From positions 158,870,406 through 158,934,405 of the forward strand of contig NC_039363.1 of the NCBI RefSeq assembly GCF_003573695.1: DNA of 64,000 nucleotides. The letters run 5' to 3'. Within the stretch, counting starts at the first letter, position 1. Each line of letters opens with the position of its first letter. Below, piece by piece: positions 10,410-22,828 of the stretch. Under the pieces are notes generated by a model. That model was not told where the DNA came from. It searched no databases and saw nothing but the letters and a program-made list of their open reading frames with translations. The position numbers and the translations under genes are program-made. This stretch comes from Papaver somniferum (lineage: Eukaryota; Streptophyta; Magnoliopsida; Ranunculales; Papaveraceae).

Positions 10410-12877
10410 TGTTAGAGCATTTCTCGGTCGAACTCGCATGTGTTTCTATCTCAAGCATGTTTTTCAATGTTAGTGATCAAAACTATAAGTCTTGATTTCC
10501 AGTCTATTATAGCTAAGTCTATGACTAGGATAGAAAGTGTAGTTGAGCTCAAGGAATTCATGGCGATTCATCATACAAGTAGAAGAATTACTCAAGGAAC
10601 CGGTGGAACTTCTCGAAAAAAAAGGTATGTGAAGACTTGAACTTATCTATCACTCAAAAGTCTATCTACTCTATCTCCTACTATTTGAGACAAGATGTCG
10701 TATGCTATGTATATAGACTTGGATTATACACATTTGGTTTTTCGAGCCGAGTATACTTCGCCTATCTATATCTCAAAATATGTGTTGGTAATCTTTTCGC
10801 TTCGATCAAGTTTATCTTTACCATGTGACGAAAGTCATGATATGTTTCAATCATCTTGAAAATTGCTTTGACGAGAAATGGTGTAACAACTATATAACGT
10901 CCTCTAAGAATGTTTCAATGATTGAAATGAGAGTTTAGATTACATAACCAATGGTGGACATAAGCATTGTTGTGGAAACACATTTATGTATAAGTCCTAT
11001 TCCTTCAACCAAAGTTTGTGAAATTTGTTGATCAAGAAAAGCGGAAGAATGGCGTGAGCCAAGTCCGCGAACTCTGTCCGCGAACTGCTGAAGTTCTCAA
11101 ACCCGAGAATTTATGCTGGAGTTGATAAACTAATTGCATGAAGCTAAGTCCGCGAACTCAGTCTGCGAACCCAGTCCGTGAACCGGCGAAGTTCTCATAC
11201 CCGAGAATTTCTGCTGGAGTTTGTAAACTCTGCCCGGTAACTTAAGTCCGCGAACCTAGTCTGCGAACTTGAGAAGGTTATATATCTGAAGATGATTTCT
11301 GAACTTAAACTTAAAAAGAATAAGGAATGCAGTTTGCAAACCGTGGATATAAAAGTTCATGAACCGATTCAAGTGAATCAAATCATCTTTGCTTCAATTG
11401 TGTCTTGTGTAGTACATAAGATTTCCTTGCAATTGAACAACTCTCTAACTAGTTCATTTGAAGTTATTTGAACTAGTTATGGTGAAGAAGAAAATGGTTG
11501 ATATGAAATGCTCACATGGCTAACCTTTTGGTTAACTATTGTTGAACCAACAAGTGCATACGTTTGGGTACGGTTAACATACCTAGAAACATGCATTATC
11601 AAGTGTGTGTAACAAGCTAATTTTTCGATCTAACGGTTGAGAAATATTAACTTGACTCTAAATCAGGTTTTCATCTAACGGTGGATATTGATTATTTTGT
11701 TACCAAGGTAACTTAATTGCAAACCCTGATTTGAAAGACTATATAAAGGAGACATCTAGTATTTTGCAAAACTAATCCCCACACCTTACGTGTGATACTT
11801 GTTTGCGTGCTAGAGTCGATTCTCCTTTAACCTTTGGTTTTCTTCTTCTAAAACCAGGTTAACGAATTAAAGACTTCATTGGGATTGTGAAGCCAGACCG
11901 ATACTACTTTTATTGTAGTTGTGTGATCTGATCTTGCATCTTCTATCGTACAAGTACAATTAGATTGATTGGCTTGAGATTGATGTCTCTGATAGGCAAG
12001 ATATAAAAAGTAGTCACAAACATCTTCGTCTTATTGTTTGTGATTCCGCAACATCTTGTTTCGCTACCATACGATTAAGATTGTTGTGAGGTGATTGATA
12101 ACTCTAGGCTGTTCTTCGGGAATATAAGACCGGATTATCAATTGGTTCCTGTTCACCTTGGTTATTATCAAAGTACGGAACAAAACCTTTAGGGTTTATC
12201 TGTGGGAGATAGATTGATCCTTTGATAGATTTTTATGTGTGAGACAGATTTGTTTATTGTCAAAGCCTGCGATTTTGGGTCGTAGCAACTCTTAGTTGTG
12301 GGTGAGATCAGCTAAGGGAATCAAGTGCGCAGTATCCTGCTGGGATCATAGGCGTAGGGAGTACAACTGTACCTTGGATCAGTGGAGACTGATTGGGGTT
12401 CAACTACAGTCCAGTCCGAAGTTAGCTTGGAGTAGGCTAGTGTCTGTAGCGGCTTAATACAATGTGTGTTCAATCTGGACTAGGTCCCGGGGGTTTTCCG
12501 CATTTGCGGTTTCCTCGTTAACAAAATTTCTGGTATATGTGTTATTTCTATTTCCGCATTATATTGTTTTATCTTTATAATTGAAATAATACAGGTTGTG
12601 CGTTTAGATCATAAATTAGAATAATCCAACCTTTGGTTGTTTATTTTCATTGATTGATCCTTGGATATTGGTATTTGGTATCATCCAAGTTGGTCCTTGT
12701 GTTTGATTAAAGACTCGTTGATTTCTATTAGCTCGAGTAAATCAAAACAAGAGAGAGATATTAACTCGCTGATTGAGTCTGACTGTCTAGTTGATTCTCT
12801 AGAAAGTATTTCGGAGTCAGTCCATACAGATTTCTAAGAGAAATATTGGGTGGTGTTGTTAGACCCCCGCTTTTTCA
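10410..12877 (+). mobile_element. Copia family B, copy B1, 5' LTR
   Basis: A 2468-bp LTR, TGTTAGAGCATTT...CCCCCGCTTTTTCA, followed by an initiator-Met PBS. TATA box TATATAAA at 11740-11747. 'AAGTCCGCGAAC' motifs repeat several times at 11050-11270. It matches the LTR copies at 36391, 47350, 47998, 53946 and 56349. The element's 3' half is not seen in the window. Confidence 0.92.
11740..11747 (+). promoter_or_regulatory. TATA box of copia LTR B1
   Basis: TATATAAA in GACTATATAAAGGAGA. The equivalent in the solo-LTR part at 56910 is kept, while copy B5 has lost it (ATTATATATAGGA near 55237). Confidence 0.6.
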
Positions 12878-12879
12878 AT

Positions 12880-12891
12880 TGGTATCAGAGC
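12880..12891 (+). other. Primer-binding site, copia B1 (initiator tRNA-Met)
   Basis: TGGTATCAGAGC, the exact complement of the plant initiator tRNA-Met 3' end used by most Ty1/copia elements, two bases after the LTR end. Confidence 0.9.
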
Positions 12892-12935
12892 GGGAAAACA
12901 CGTTAAAGACCTTATAAGTTTGTGTTTGTAGTGAT

Positions 12936-13747
12936 ATGATTATGGAAGAGTCTATGTCTAATAACGTACCAGTTCAGAAATTACCAGATGATTCTAAAAG
13001 CTTGGATTCACCTGAGAGACCTATCACATCTAAGTCAATATCTAAACATTTTCTTGATGTAAAAACTATTGATTGGGAAACTTTCCTAGAAGAACAGTTG
13101 GATGAACTTTCTGATGAAGATGATTCAGATATTGATAGAGATGTTGATGAGGAAGTCTCAGAGTATGTTAAGTTTTTGGATTCGTGGAAGACAAAGAAGA
13201 TTACAACTTCTCATGTCTCACCTCTTCTGACTCCTCTCTGTCGAGAAAACAAGAAATTGAGAAGATGTTACGCAGGTGTTTATTTTTTGAATCGTTCTAA
13301 CGAATCGATCCTCGAGGATTCTGAGGAAAATCTACGCATGAATTCACTTGAATGTGATAATCTTTATAAAACGTACCTTTTGTTGGAAGAGAAACTTGCA
13401 GAATCTGAAGCAAGGTTTAACTTTCAACAAATTAGTTTTGATGACAGAGAAAGTGCTTGTCTCGCTCAAGAAAACCGCCTTGAGTCTGATTTTTCTACTG
13501 CTCTTGATAAAATCAAGATGTTGGAAGATGACTTGAAAAAGTTCAATACTAGTTCAAGCCAATTAACCACTATGCTAGGAGCAAGTAAAAATCATCGTGA
13601 TACACGAGGATTGGGCTATAAAGGAATAGATGCTCCAAGTATTAGCAAAGAGGTAAAATTTGTCAAGGCTAGTGATTCTTCTCAACAAAAGGTTTCCACT
13701 GATGGAAAAAGTGAAATACCTTCACCGGCAATTAAGGTTCGAAAGAG
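12936..13747 (+). pseudogene. Copia B1 gag-region ORF, truncated by element C
   Basis: The ATG lies 44 bases after the PBS, and the frame is open for about 270 codons until the LTR of element C interrupts it. The product is acidic near residues 45-75 (DELSDEDDSDIDRDVDEE) and has predicted coiled-coil stretches at about 105-205. It carries HRDTRGLGYKGID near residue 222, a motif typical of the region upstream of protease in SIRE-like copia polyproteins. The remnant at 62740-63485 shares this layout. No zinc knuckle is seen before the break. The last codons and stop read beyond 13747 belong to C, not to this gene. Confidence 0.7.
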
Positions 13748-16700
13748 TGATAGGTGTCTAAAACACCTAATTTGATATCTAGTATTTATGCTTTCTTTGC
13801 AAGTTTTCACGTAAATTATGTATCTTATGTGTGTTTTTGAGTTATTAGGTACTATGAAGTCGCACGGAAGAAAAGAAGAAGAAATCACTCAATTTGAGCA
13901 AAAAGAGCAAACTTGTCATTTCATGGACGAACACTATCCGGAGTCCAGTCAAGGTTAAGGGGATGCCATTTGGGTAGCCCTTATTAAAGTGACCGGGTGT
14001 GTTATTAGCACCCAAATTTGACTAAGCCCTAAATCGAGAGAAACTCGTCTCTTACTCATTCATTTTATTATTACATCTGAAATTTAGAAGAACGAAAAGC
14101 TGCGCAGCAGCCATGAGATCTGAAAATTGATGGAGAGTAAAGAGATGATTCAATTCGAGAGAAATGGAAGAAGATTGTTTCTGTGATGAAGCAAACAGAG
14201 AATATAGAAAGAAGGTTAGGGCAGAGCAGCGATTGAATCCATTGAGATTGTAAGGGGGAGTGGAAGGAAGAATTAAAGGGTTCTGGTTGAATCAAAGAAG
14301 GAAATTGATATGGGTATGATCGAAATAAGGGGTTGAGAGAAGAAATTGAAAATATGGGTTCTCTGTGTAGTGATATTCTTGAAGAACAGAAAAGGGATCT
14401 GATAAAGATGATGGCAATTAGAAGGAATGGGTTTGAATTGATTCCGCGAGAAAGAGATGAAAACAGTGATTGCTGCCGTCGATTGTGAGAGAAGAAAATT
14501 AGAGTCTGTTATTGATTCAGGAGATGAAGAAGAACAATGGGTTTTTAGATGAATTACAGGTTGTCTCTGGTGGATGAACTGTGCATCATGATGGGTAGAT
14601 GAATGCTTAGCTAGATGATTTAGACTGGAATCAAGTGTGAACTGACATTGCAGTTACAGATGATGCAATACATGAGAATGTAGGTGATGACTGGTGGCTA
14701 CTTATGGTGAAATGGGTTGTGCCTGGTGTTGAATGTGCAGAGAATGATTGCTGCAATGAATAATTTCAGTGAAGAATGTTTGAATGAATGTTTAGGGCTG
14801 GAGCTGTTCCAATGGAAAAAACAGAAAGAGTATTACTGCCATGGTCACAATGGCTGTGTTAGTATGTGTGATGGAGATATTGCATTGCAGGTGCTGGTAC
14901 TGTTGTGCAGTGGAGGTTGAACTGAAATTGGATGGTTGCAGTTGGTTTGTGGCTCGGATTTGAGATTATGTGCTTGCTGCTATGATGGCTTTACAGAGAA
15001 GTAGTGATACGAGTAACTGATAATGCTTGGCGTCTATGAATAAATGTGTTGTTGCCGGAATTAAGTATGCAGGGAGAAGTTGGGAATGTCAAAAGGCAGT
15101 TGCTGGTACTGGAATTGAATTGCAGATGGAGTTACAAGGAGATGGTGGTTTGTTATTCATCAGATGGGTTGTGATGCTATGACAAGTTATGTTGTTGCTA
15201 TTGCAGTTAATGAGAATGAAACAGATATGCAAATGCAGTTGTGCAGCTGCAGATTAGATGGATCTAGAGCGAGAACTACTGCAGTTGCAGGTGCAGCTGT
15301 TAGTCGGTGGAGCAATGACTAGGCAGAGTGTTGCAGGAAAGAAGAGTGGAAAGAAGAGTTGAATCTGCGGAAGGTGCATAGTTGCTGGTTGAGCTGTTGA
15401 ATGTTGCAGGGAGCTGTTTCCATGTAAAGCTGAGTTGTGTTTGCTGTACAGGAAAGATATTGAGTGTGCAGAAGCTGATTGGCTCTAGATGAAGCTGGAA
15501 CTGGTAATATGCGGCGCACAAAGGAAGTTGGTTCGAGTCGAATCTGAAGCTGGAGATGTGTTGCTGCTGTTGCTGGAGCTGTTGAGAAGAGTGTTGCCAT
15601 GGTTTTGAGAATGGAAAAGATGGGAGTCTGGTGGAGCAGTGAAGCGAGTAACTGGTGCAGGTATATGAAGTAACAGATGGGGTTCGAACTTATGGAATTG
15701 CAGGCAATGGAGCTGCTACTGTGCGTCTTGGATGCAGGGTTTAGAAGCTACAAAGGAAGTGCAGAACTGGAGTTTGACCCTGACCAAAGCTTGAACTTCT
15801 TCTTTGAACGGGGTTGACCAAGTTTGACCTGCGAATTTTAGTGGGTTTGACCCAAGTAAAGATGGGATTTTGGTTTTCTATTTCAAGAGAGGTCTATAAA
15901 TAGGCTATCTCTCTATCTCTTCATCTACTTCTACTTTTGTTCTAGGATTTAGAAACATGATAGGTTTTCTCTTCCTTCTTGTTATGAACTCCTATGCTAT
16001 GAGTACCTAGTTTTATTATTGGTTTGAGGAATAAGTTGGATTTCCAAATATGGGTTTTTATGCAATGAATTAGTTTTGTCTCCATATTATCGTTTATGAT
16101 TCACCATTAATATTGTTACATGATTTGAATGTTTCTTTGGTTGAGTCTAGAATCAATCGAGTTTGTTTTCATCTCTATTGCTAGATTAGGATTTATTATA
16201 CGCAAAAGTGATAGATTCCTGATTACAAGTAGCATAATTGTGATTTGCTTGTAGTGATACATCCTAGTGGTCACAAGTGAGTCATAACCTTTGTTAAATC
16301 GGATTAGTGTTTTTACACGTTCGATTGCTTGGATTGGTCTGACTTCATAGAACTTAATGCATCCAGGGAATTAAACTTGATTAGTGCTTTTATACATTAG
16401 GTTGTTCTCTAAGATAGAATTCATAATCGCATCTTTTAATATGTTTGTTGATGACAAGAGGAGATTTTCGGGATATACTTGCGATCAAGGTATCCTAGGG
16501 TCTTTGGTAAAAAAAAGATTAAATATCAATTCTAGTTATTGTTAAAAAGCATGTTTATGAATGAAAATGTTATCCTTAACCAATATCTTTACATCTTAAT
16601 TTGTGTGCTTTATTTACTTTTATTTTAGTTTACTTTTTAAAAATCAGAAAACCCCCAATTGTTATTATAGGAAACCGAAACAACTTGACAACCTAGTCCT

Positions 16701-16794
16701 CTCTGTGGGAACGATCCTTTCTTGCCCTTGCTCAATTCTATATTTTGAGTAGTAAGAAAGTGTAATTTATTTTTGACGCATAAGACAACGATCA
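13748..16794 (+). mobile_element. Athila-like element C, 5' LTR
   Basis: A 3047-bp LTR, TGATAGGTGTCTAAAACACC...ACAACGATCA, followed by a tRNA-Asp-type PBS. It repeats at 19983-24766. A TATA box lies at 15895-15902 and a 'CTCTCTGTGGGAACGATCC' block lies near the end. It inserted in the copia B1 gag ORF; AAGAG at 13743-13747 is the left target copy. Short frames inside (14717, 15319) recur in the other LTR and are not genes. Confidence 0.9.
15895..15902 (+). promoter_or_regulatory. TATA box of LTR C (5')
   Basis: TATAAATA in GAGGTCTATAAATAGGCTATC, identical in the 3' LTR at 24358-24365. Confidence 0.65.
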
Positions 16795-16799
16795 AATTT

Positions 16800-16817
16800 T
16801 GGCGTCGTTGTCGGGGA
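16800..16817 (+). other. Primer-binding site, element C (tRNA-Asp-like)
   Basis: TGGCGTCGTTGTCGGGGA, two mismatches from the tRNA-Asp complement TGGCGCCGTTGCCGGGGA used by Athila/Tat gypsy elements. Confidence 0.85.
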
Positions 16818-16981
16818 GGCAGCGGTTGTCACTTGTTTTTGACTTCTTATTTTCTAATTTTGACATATTTTTGAGAACTCTTGTTTCAGGTACCAATTTC
16901 TATGGATGGAGCATATTGGAACATGGGTACGGTTATCAACCTCAACAACATTATGACAACTATCACCCTCATGGGGAATAA

Positions 16982-17779
16982 AATCAAAACCAATCCTTTG
17001 GTTATGGTCACTATTCCACGTACCCTTTGAGTTATTCTCATACATGCCAACCTTCTTACGGTAGGTATGTAAGTGAGCAACCACGAGGAGGGGAGACTAG
17101 TTGTACTCCTATTCATATTTCTTCGAGTTTGGTAGATGAGATGCAACAATTTATGGTGGGCATGGAGTCAGTTTGTAGACAACCAAGCGTGGAACCAATT
17201 TCGTCGACCGAATATGTTAATAGTATGTTTGGCCCAATTTCTGATCGTAGTTATGATCATTCACCCATTCAAAGGGAAGATAATTGGCCTAGCAATACTG
17301 AAGTAAGTGATTCTACTTTTTCTTTTTTGAACGAGCTTTACCAACAAATGGAACACTATTTTCAAAATTTGGATGGATCACTCCAAGAGCTTCAAAAAGG
17401 TGTTTCCATTTTAAGACAAGGCATTGAAGAATACAAAAAGGACATGCAAAATTATGCGAAAGACCAATCTTTGGGAAGTGGTAGCCAATCTTATGTCAAC
17501 TATGATAGTGACGATGACTATGAAAGTACAACGCTTGAACCAATTTATGGTGACATCCCCGAGGAGTGTACAATGGAGTCTTTTTGCGATCAAGGTGAAG
17601 ATGAAAAGGAATATGATGACACTAGTGTAGCTTACTCAAGCATTGATCTTAATAATGATCAAGAACCTATTCAAAAGGTAGAGCTTGAGGATGATGCAAT
17701 GCGTGTTCTTAAAAAGTTCCTTATGGAGAGACTTGAATCCGCAGTAGCATATGTGCCTTACAACAAAGAAGAGTGTTGA
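16982..17779 (+). pseudogene. Acidic gag-like ORF of element C
   Basis: An open frame of about 265 codons. The same frame is also open upstream from the PBS region to a TAA at 16979-16981, so the original ORF probably began earlier. The N-terminal part is rich in Y, Q, N, H and G (repeated YG/YQP/HYDN), the middle contains LQKGVSILRQGIEEYKKDM, a likely helix, and the C-terminal third is very acidic (DSDDDYES, EDEKEYDDT). No zinc knuckle or protease is seen. A frameshift near 17755 continues the acidic coding sense to about 18041. It is called gag-like from its position after the PBS only. Confidence 0.5.
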
Positions 17780-18041
17780 GAATGAAACCGATATTACCAA
17801 TATTGTGGAAGACCCAATTGAGTTTGCAAATGATTGTAATGAAGATGTTGATGCCGAGATTTTGGTTAAGGCAGAGACAGACGAAGAATGGTTGCAAGGT
17901 TTGATAGAGGACCATGATATACAAGAGGTGAATAGTTTACTTGAATTTTTCAAGGATGAAGAGGATTCCGTGCTACAAGAGATTGTGCTTTGTCTAGCCC
18001 TTTGCATATTATTTCTTATCCTTTACCTCTTATTGGTTTGA
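17755..18041 (+). pseudogene. Acidic continuation of the element C ORF (frameshifted)
   Basis: In another frame the acidic composition continues (VENETDITNIVEDP, EEWLQGLIEDHD) and then turns hydrophobic (IVLCLALCILFLILYLLLV) before a stop. The join to the preceding ORF needs a one-base shift near 17755. A third frame stays open to 18367. Function unknown. Confidence 0.35.
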
Positions 18042-19966
18042 ATGTATGTGCTTCGAGAATATTGTTGAGTTACTTTGTTTCTCGATTTCTGCCATTAGAG
18101 ATACTTGATTCTCAAACTATGCAGATTTTGGAACAAGAAACCGTGGAAGTTCCCGAATTCTATGTTCTTTATACACTTCCAAGTTTGGACAAGAATAAGT
18201 GTGTGGGAAACTTTTATCGGTTAATAGCTTCGTTTCTGTTTTATATTACTAATATGTGTGCGAAGCTAGTGTTTGCAAAACAGGTTCTATGGAAGGATCC
18301 TCAACTTTTCAGGTTATTCGTGTATGGGGAATCAGTCTTGCAAGTCGGGCTGACGACTTTAAACTAAGCGCTAAATGGGAGGCAACCCACTGGCTTTGTT
18401 TATCTATCTATATATTTTTATTTCTCAAGTCTTTTATCTTTACTTTCTTATTTTGGAAATTTGCATATCAAAACTCCAACTTTTAGAAATTTTTGGAAAA
18501 TTTAAAATAAACACTAGCCTTTCTAAGTAGATGGAAATTTTTCTTGACAATGAGGTATATATATTGGCTGAGTTGGGATTAGATGCCAACTAAATAGCTT
18601 GTTTAGTGTTTATCCTCTATTTTTCAGAAATAGCTATGAGTTGGAATATCAGTTTTTTATCATGCATTTTATTTTCTTATTGTGTATATATATCATGTTA
18701 TGAATTTCCCATCTTAAATTTTAATTTGGATGACTTAATTTACATTGAGGACAATGTAAAGTTTAAGTGTGGGGGAGTGTTTTCGCATATAGAGTTTTTA
18801 GCCTTGTTAGTTTTTCCCTTTTATGATTATAAAAAAATGCTTTATACACTCCGAAACATAGAAATATGCACCTTTAGGATGACACTATCAATCTACATGG
18901 ATGGAACCATCTTGGATCTGGGAGTTGAGGAACCCATTAACTACAAGGGACAGAATTATTCAAGTGTTAGAAATAATATGAAAGTTGTTACCATAGCTCG
19001 GAATATCACCATATCACTTTCTGTTTTTATTTTTGCAAACTTTATGTTATATCTATGTGATTTGACGGGTCACTAACATCGAATTGTTATCACTGCTAGG
19101 ATGAAATAGAGTGATTGATTTACTAAAAATAAATAAAGAGACCGACCAATTGACCAAACGGAATAAGATTGACACTTGGATAGCAATATGTGTGTGTTCT
19201 CCCTGTCTCCGTCGCCTAAGCAAGCGTGGAGTGCAGGATCCAAGGGAATTACCATGTAATCTGCTGACAAGAATCATGCGCTTGGATTCTAAAAAAAAAT
19301 CCAATCATGTTGTCGATTTGAAAAAAAAAATTTGAAAAAAGAAAAGAAAAAGAAAGATTTTTTTTTTGTTATTATAGTTCAATAAAATCGACTCCTGGTT
19401 CCCTTGTATATGCCAGTTGAGTTGATCTAGAATTAAGATTGTCGATCGCTGGTTCCCTTGTATATGCCATCTGTGTTGATATTAGAATTCAGACCAGTAT
19501 CTCAATCCAATATGATTCATAGGTTCATCTAGGCGGTGACCTTCAGACAGATATGGGAAGCACCATTCACTTAGTCAACATTCGCAAACATCTACTTCTA
19601 TATCCATCTTCTAAATTTTTTCATGTGTGATTGTGGTTAGTCAGATTCCGAGTATTGTGGTTTGTTCAACTTTCTGAGTAGAGCTTAATTTACATATATA
19701 TTAATTTGGATTCGCATCAGGGTACCTCCTCCAATAGCCATTTTGGATTCGTTCATAGATTTGTCACAGATAGTCGGAGTTGGAAATATAGCTTTTGTAG
19801 GTAGACCTCTTGTAAACCTTCACGAGACTATAACTCGTCCACTAGGGACACCTAGGGGTTTAAAGGCTATTATTCATGCTAAGAGTAACCGTAGCCTCGA
19901 CGAGACGGAGTTGTATGTATGTTTTAGAATTATTTTTGTTTGATTTTCTCGAGGACTAGCAAAGTC

Positions 19967-19982
19967 TAAGTGTGGGGGAATT
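19967..19982 (+). other. Polypurine tract, element C
   Basis: TAAGTGTGGGGGAATT directly before the 3' LTR start TGATAGGTG. The inverted relative D has the same tract at 26339-26356. Confidence 0.75.
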
Positions 19983-20620
19983 TGATAGGTGTCTAAAACA
20001 CCTAATTTGATATCTAGTAGTTATGCTTTCTTTGCAAGTTTTCACGTAAATTATGTATCTTATGTGTGTTTTTAAGTTATTAGGTACTATGAAGTCGCAC
20101 GGAAGAAAAGAAGAAGAAATCACTCAATTTGAGCAAAAAGAGCAAAATTGTCCATTTCATGGATGAACACTATCTAGAGTCCAGTCAAGGTTAAGGGGAT
20201 GCCATTTGGGTAGCCCTTATTAAAGTGACCGGGTGTGTTATTAGCACCCAAATTTGACTAAGCCCTAAATCGAGAGAAATTCGTCTTTCACTCATTCATT
20301 TCATTATTACATCTGAAACTTAAAAGAAAGAAAAGCTGTGCAGGAGCCATGAGATCTGAAAGTTGATGGAAAGTAAAGAGATGATTCAATTCGAGAGAAA
20401 TAGAAGAAGATTGTTGATGTGATGAAGCAAACTGAGAATATAGAAAGAAGGTTAGGGCAGAGCAGCGATTGAATCCACTGAAATTGTACGGGGGAGTGGA
20501 AGGAAGAATTAAAGGGTTCTTGTTGAATCAAAGAAGGAAATTGATATGGGTATGATCGAAATAAGGGGTTGAGAGAAGAAATTGAAAATATGGGTTCTCT
20601 GTGTAGTGGTATTCTTGAAA

Positions 20621-22828
20621 GGGGAACTTAGGTGCATGCCTAAAAAAAAAAAATTCTTACCGCCAGGCCCACAATTAATTTCTGATACAGTCGCACCCAT
20701 AATTATTTAAAAATATTTAAAACGTACTGAAAGACTCTATTACCCTTCATCGTTTTTGGGCATAATTTTTTTCTTCTCCGGCGGTTTCTTTCCCTATTCC
20801 TCCATTAATCTCTGTAACGGATCTGCAAAGATTTTTTCTCCATAATTTAAAGAAATAAATCATTTAAAATCGATGATTCAAAGAAGTAAATCATTTTTGA
20901 CTAAACCCTAGAATACATTTCAACAAAAATGGATGAAACAGACGAAGAAGAAAAAATCAAGTAGAAGAAACATAAAAAAAGTTATGCAGCTAAATTTTCC
21001 CTTATATTGTCTTATGAACTAAACAAAATGATGCAGAAGACATTGTCACTTATTGTTTTAATGCATAACATCTTATGCAGATCCAACATTGACAGCATGA
21101 CAAGTTATGCATTGTTTAGGTTATCTGCATAAGTAGTTATGCATATAAAAAGGTTTTTACGCCTTCCCTGCGTCACTTATTGTTTTAATGCATAACATCT
21201 TATGCAGATCCAACATTGACAGCATGACCTGTTATGCATTGTTTAGGTTATCTGCATAAGTAGTTATGCATATAAAATTTTTTTACGCCTTCCCTGCATC
21301 ACTTATTGTTTTAATGCATATCATCTTATGCAGATCCAACATTGACAGCATGACAAGTTATGCATTGTTTAGGTTATCTGCATAAGTAGTTATGCATATA
21401 AAAAGGTTTTTACGCCTTCCCTGCGTCACTTATTGTTTTAATGCATAACATCTTATGCAGATCCAACATTGACAGCATGACCTGTTATGCATTGTTTAGG
21501 TTATCTGCATAAGTAGTTATGCATATAAAAAGGTTTTTACACCTTCCCTGCGTCACTTATTGTTTTAATGCATAACATCTTATGCAGATCCAACATTGAC
21601 AGCATGACCTGTTATGCATTGTTATGCAGATAAATTTTTTTTACGCCTTCCCTGCGTCACTTATTGTTTAACTGCATAACATCTTATGCAGATCCAACAT
21701 TGACAGCATGACCTGTTATGCATTGTTTAGGTTATCTGCATAAGTAGTTATGCGTATAAATTTTTTTTTACGCCTTCCCTGCGTCACTTATTGTTTAACT
21801 GCATAACATCTTATGCAGATCCAACATTGACAGCATGACAAGTTATGCATTGTTTAGGTTATCTGCATAAGTAGTTATGCATATAAAAAGGTTTTTACGC
21901 CTTCCCTGCGTCACTTATTGTTTTAATGCATAACATCTTATGCAGATCCAACATTGACAGCGTGACCTGTTATGCATTGTTTAGGTTATCTGCATTAGTA
22001 GTTATGCATATAAAAGGTTTTTTACGCCTTCAATGCGTCACTTATTGTTTAACTGCATAACATCTTATGCAGATCCAAAATTAACTGAATGACCTGTTAT
22101 GCATTGTTTAGGTTATCTACATAAGTAGTTATGCGTATAAAAATTTATGCATTTGCTGATGATTGTTATTAAATCATGTTGCAGTTTCAAGAGAACTTTA
22201 GAGATGAGTACAGTGCAATGGAGTTGGAACTCTGTGAACTAAGAGAACCAAGAAAAAGGTCAGCTATATTGGAACTCGTTGCAATGAATCTAATCATAAA
22301 ACATTATGCATAACATCTTTAATTCAAATCTAATCATAAATTTTCGATTGAGATCAAAAACATGGAGACAAATAAGGTATGAAAATTTCCAATTCAGTTG
22401 ATATCGAAATACTGCAACACACTTCTTACCCTTTTCAACTTCAATTTTAATTTCTTTTTACTTCTCGAATAATCAAAGACAACAGAAACCCAAAATCCCC
22501 AGATTTAAACCGCAGATTTTGAAACAGAAACCCTAGTTTTATTGAGAAGATTATTCAGAAAAGGATTTGGGAAAAGATTTGATAAAGAGAAAAATCCAAA
22601 TGTTAAAAACGAAGAATCGGAGTTCACCATTGTTTTCTTCTCGCTTCTCTCTGTTCGTCGCTCGAAGAAAAGGGTAGTTTGGCCTTTTAAAAACTGAGAA
22701 GCAGAATTTCATAAATTATGGGTCTGCTACGAATTTTTGACGGGAAAATGGGTGCGCGCCTGAACTATTCTGTCTGTGGGTTTGGCAGTGGAAAAATATG
22801 GGAGAATGGGTCTCCCTGTAGTTTTCAC
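20621..22828. mobile_element. Mutator-like element 1 (non-autonomous), 2208 bp
   Basis: Flanked by an exact 9-bp duplication, TTCTTGAAA (20612-20620 and 22829-22837). The uninterrupted site is visible in the 5' LTR of C (TTCTTGAAG, about 14380). The ends are long, degenerate inverted repeats: the left CTTACCGCCAGGCCCACA region faces the right TGTGGGTTTGGCAGTGG, with similarity over roughly 120 bp. A 9-bp TSD plus long TIRs is the MULE signature. No transposase is present. Inside are a gene-like 5' stretch, a 127-bp repeat array and an exon-like block (22184-22258) preceded by TTGCAG. Confidence 0.8.
21043..22145. repeat. 127-bp tandem repeat with two hairpins per unit
   Basis: About nine copies. 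Spacing measured between 'GCGTCACTTATTG' landmarks is 126, 127, 127, 104, 127, 127 and 127 bases. Each unit contains TGCATAACATCTTATGCA and TGCATAAGTAGTTATGCA, two perfect 7-bp-stem, 4-nt-loop palindromes. One copy (about 21551-21654) is shortened by 23 bases. Confidence 0.92.

Larger units (their letters stand above)
16795..19982 (+). mobile_element. Interior of element C, non-autonomous
   Basis: A 3.2-kb interior with an acidic gag-like ORF and no RT, RNase H or integrase motif. It contains 'GCGCTAAATGGGAGGCAACCCAC' (18369-18391), a block I associate with Athila-type interiors. A purine-rich GTGTGGGGGAG motif occurs twice (18768 and 19970). A/T homopolymer runs lie at 19290-19370. It probably relied on a related autonomous element. 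Confidence 0.75.

Noticed and set aside
14717..14920. Cysteine-rich small ORF (MCLVLNVQRMIAAMN...), repeated at 23168-23371
   Set aside because: It resembles a small secreted protein, but it lies in the same place in both LTRs of element C and has no signal peptide or independent evidence.
18606..19076. 156-codon hydrophobic ORF as an envelope-like gene
   Set aside because: It spans the GTGTGGGGGAG tract and AT-rich non-coding sequence; hydrophobicity follows from T-rich codons, and D shows no matching frame.
21043..22145. CRISPR-like array (regular repeats with hairpins)
   Set aside because: The whole 127-bp unit repeats with no unique spacers, it lies in a MULE in a plant genome, and no cas genes are present.
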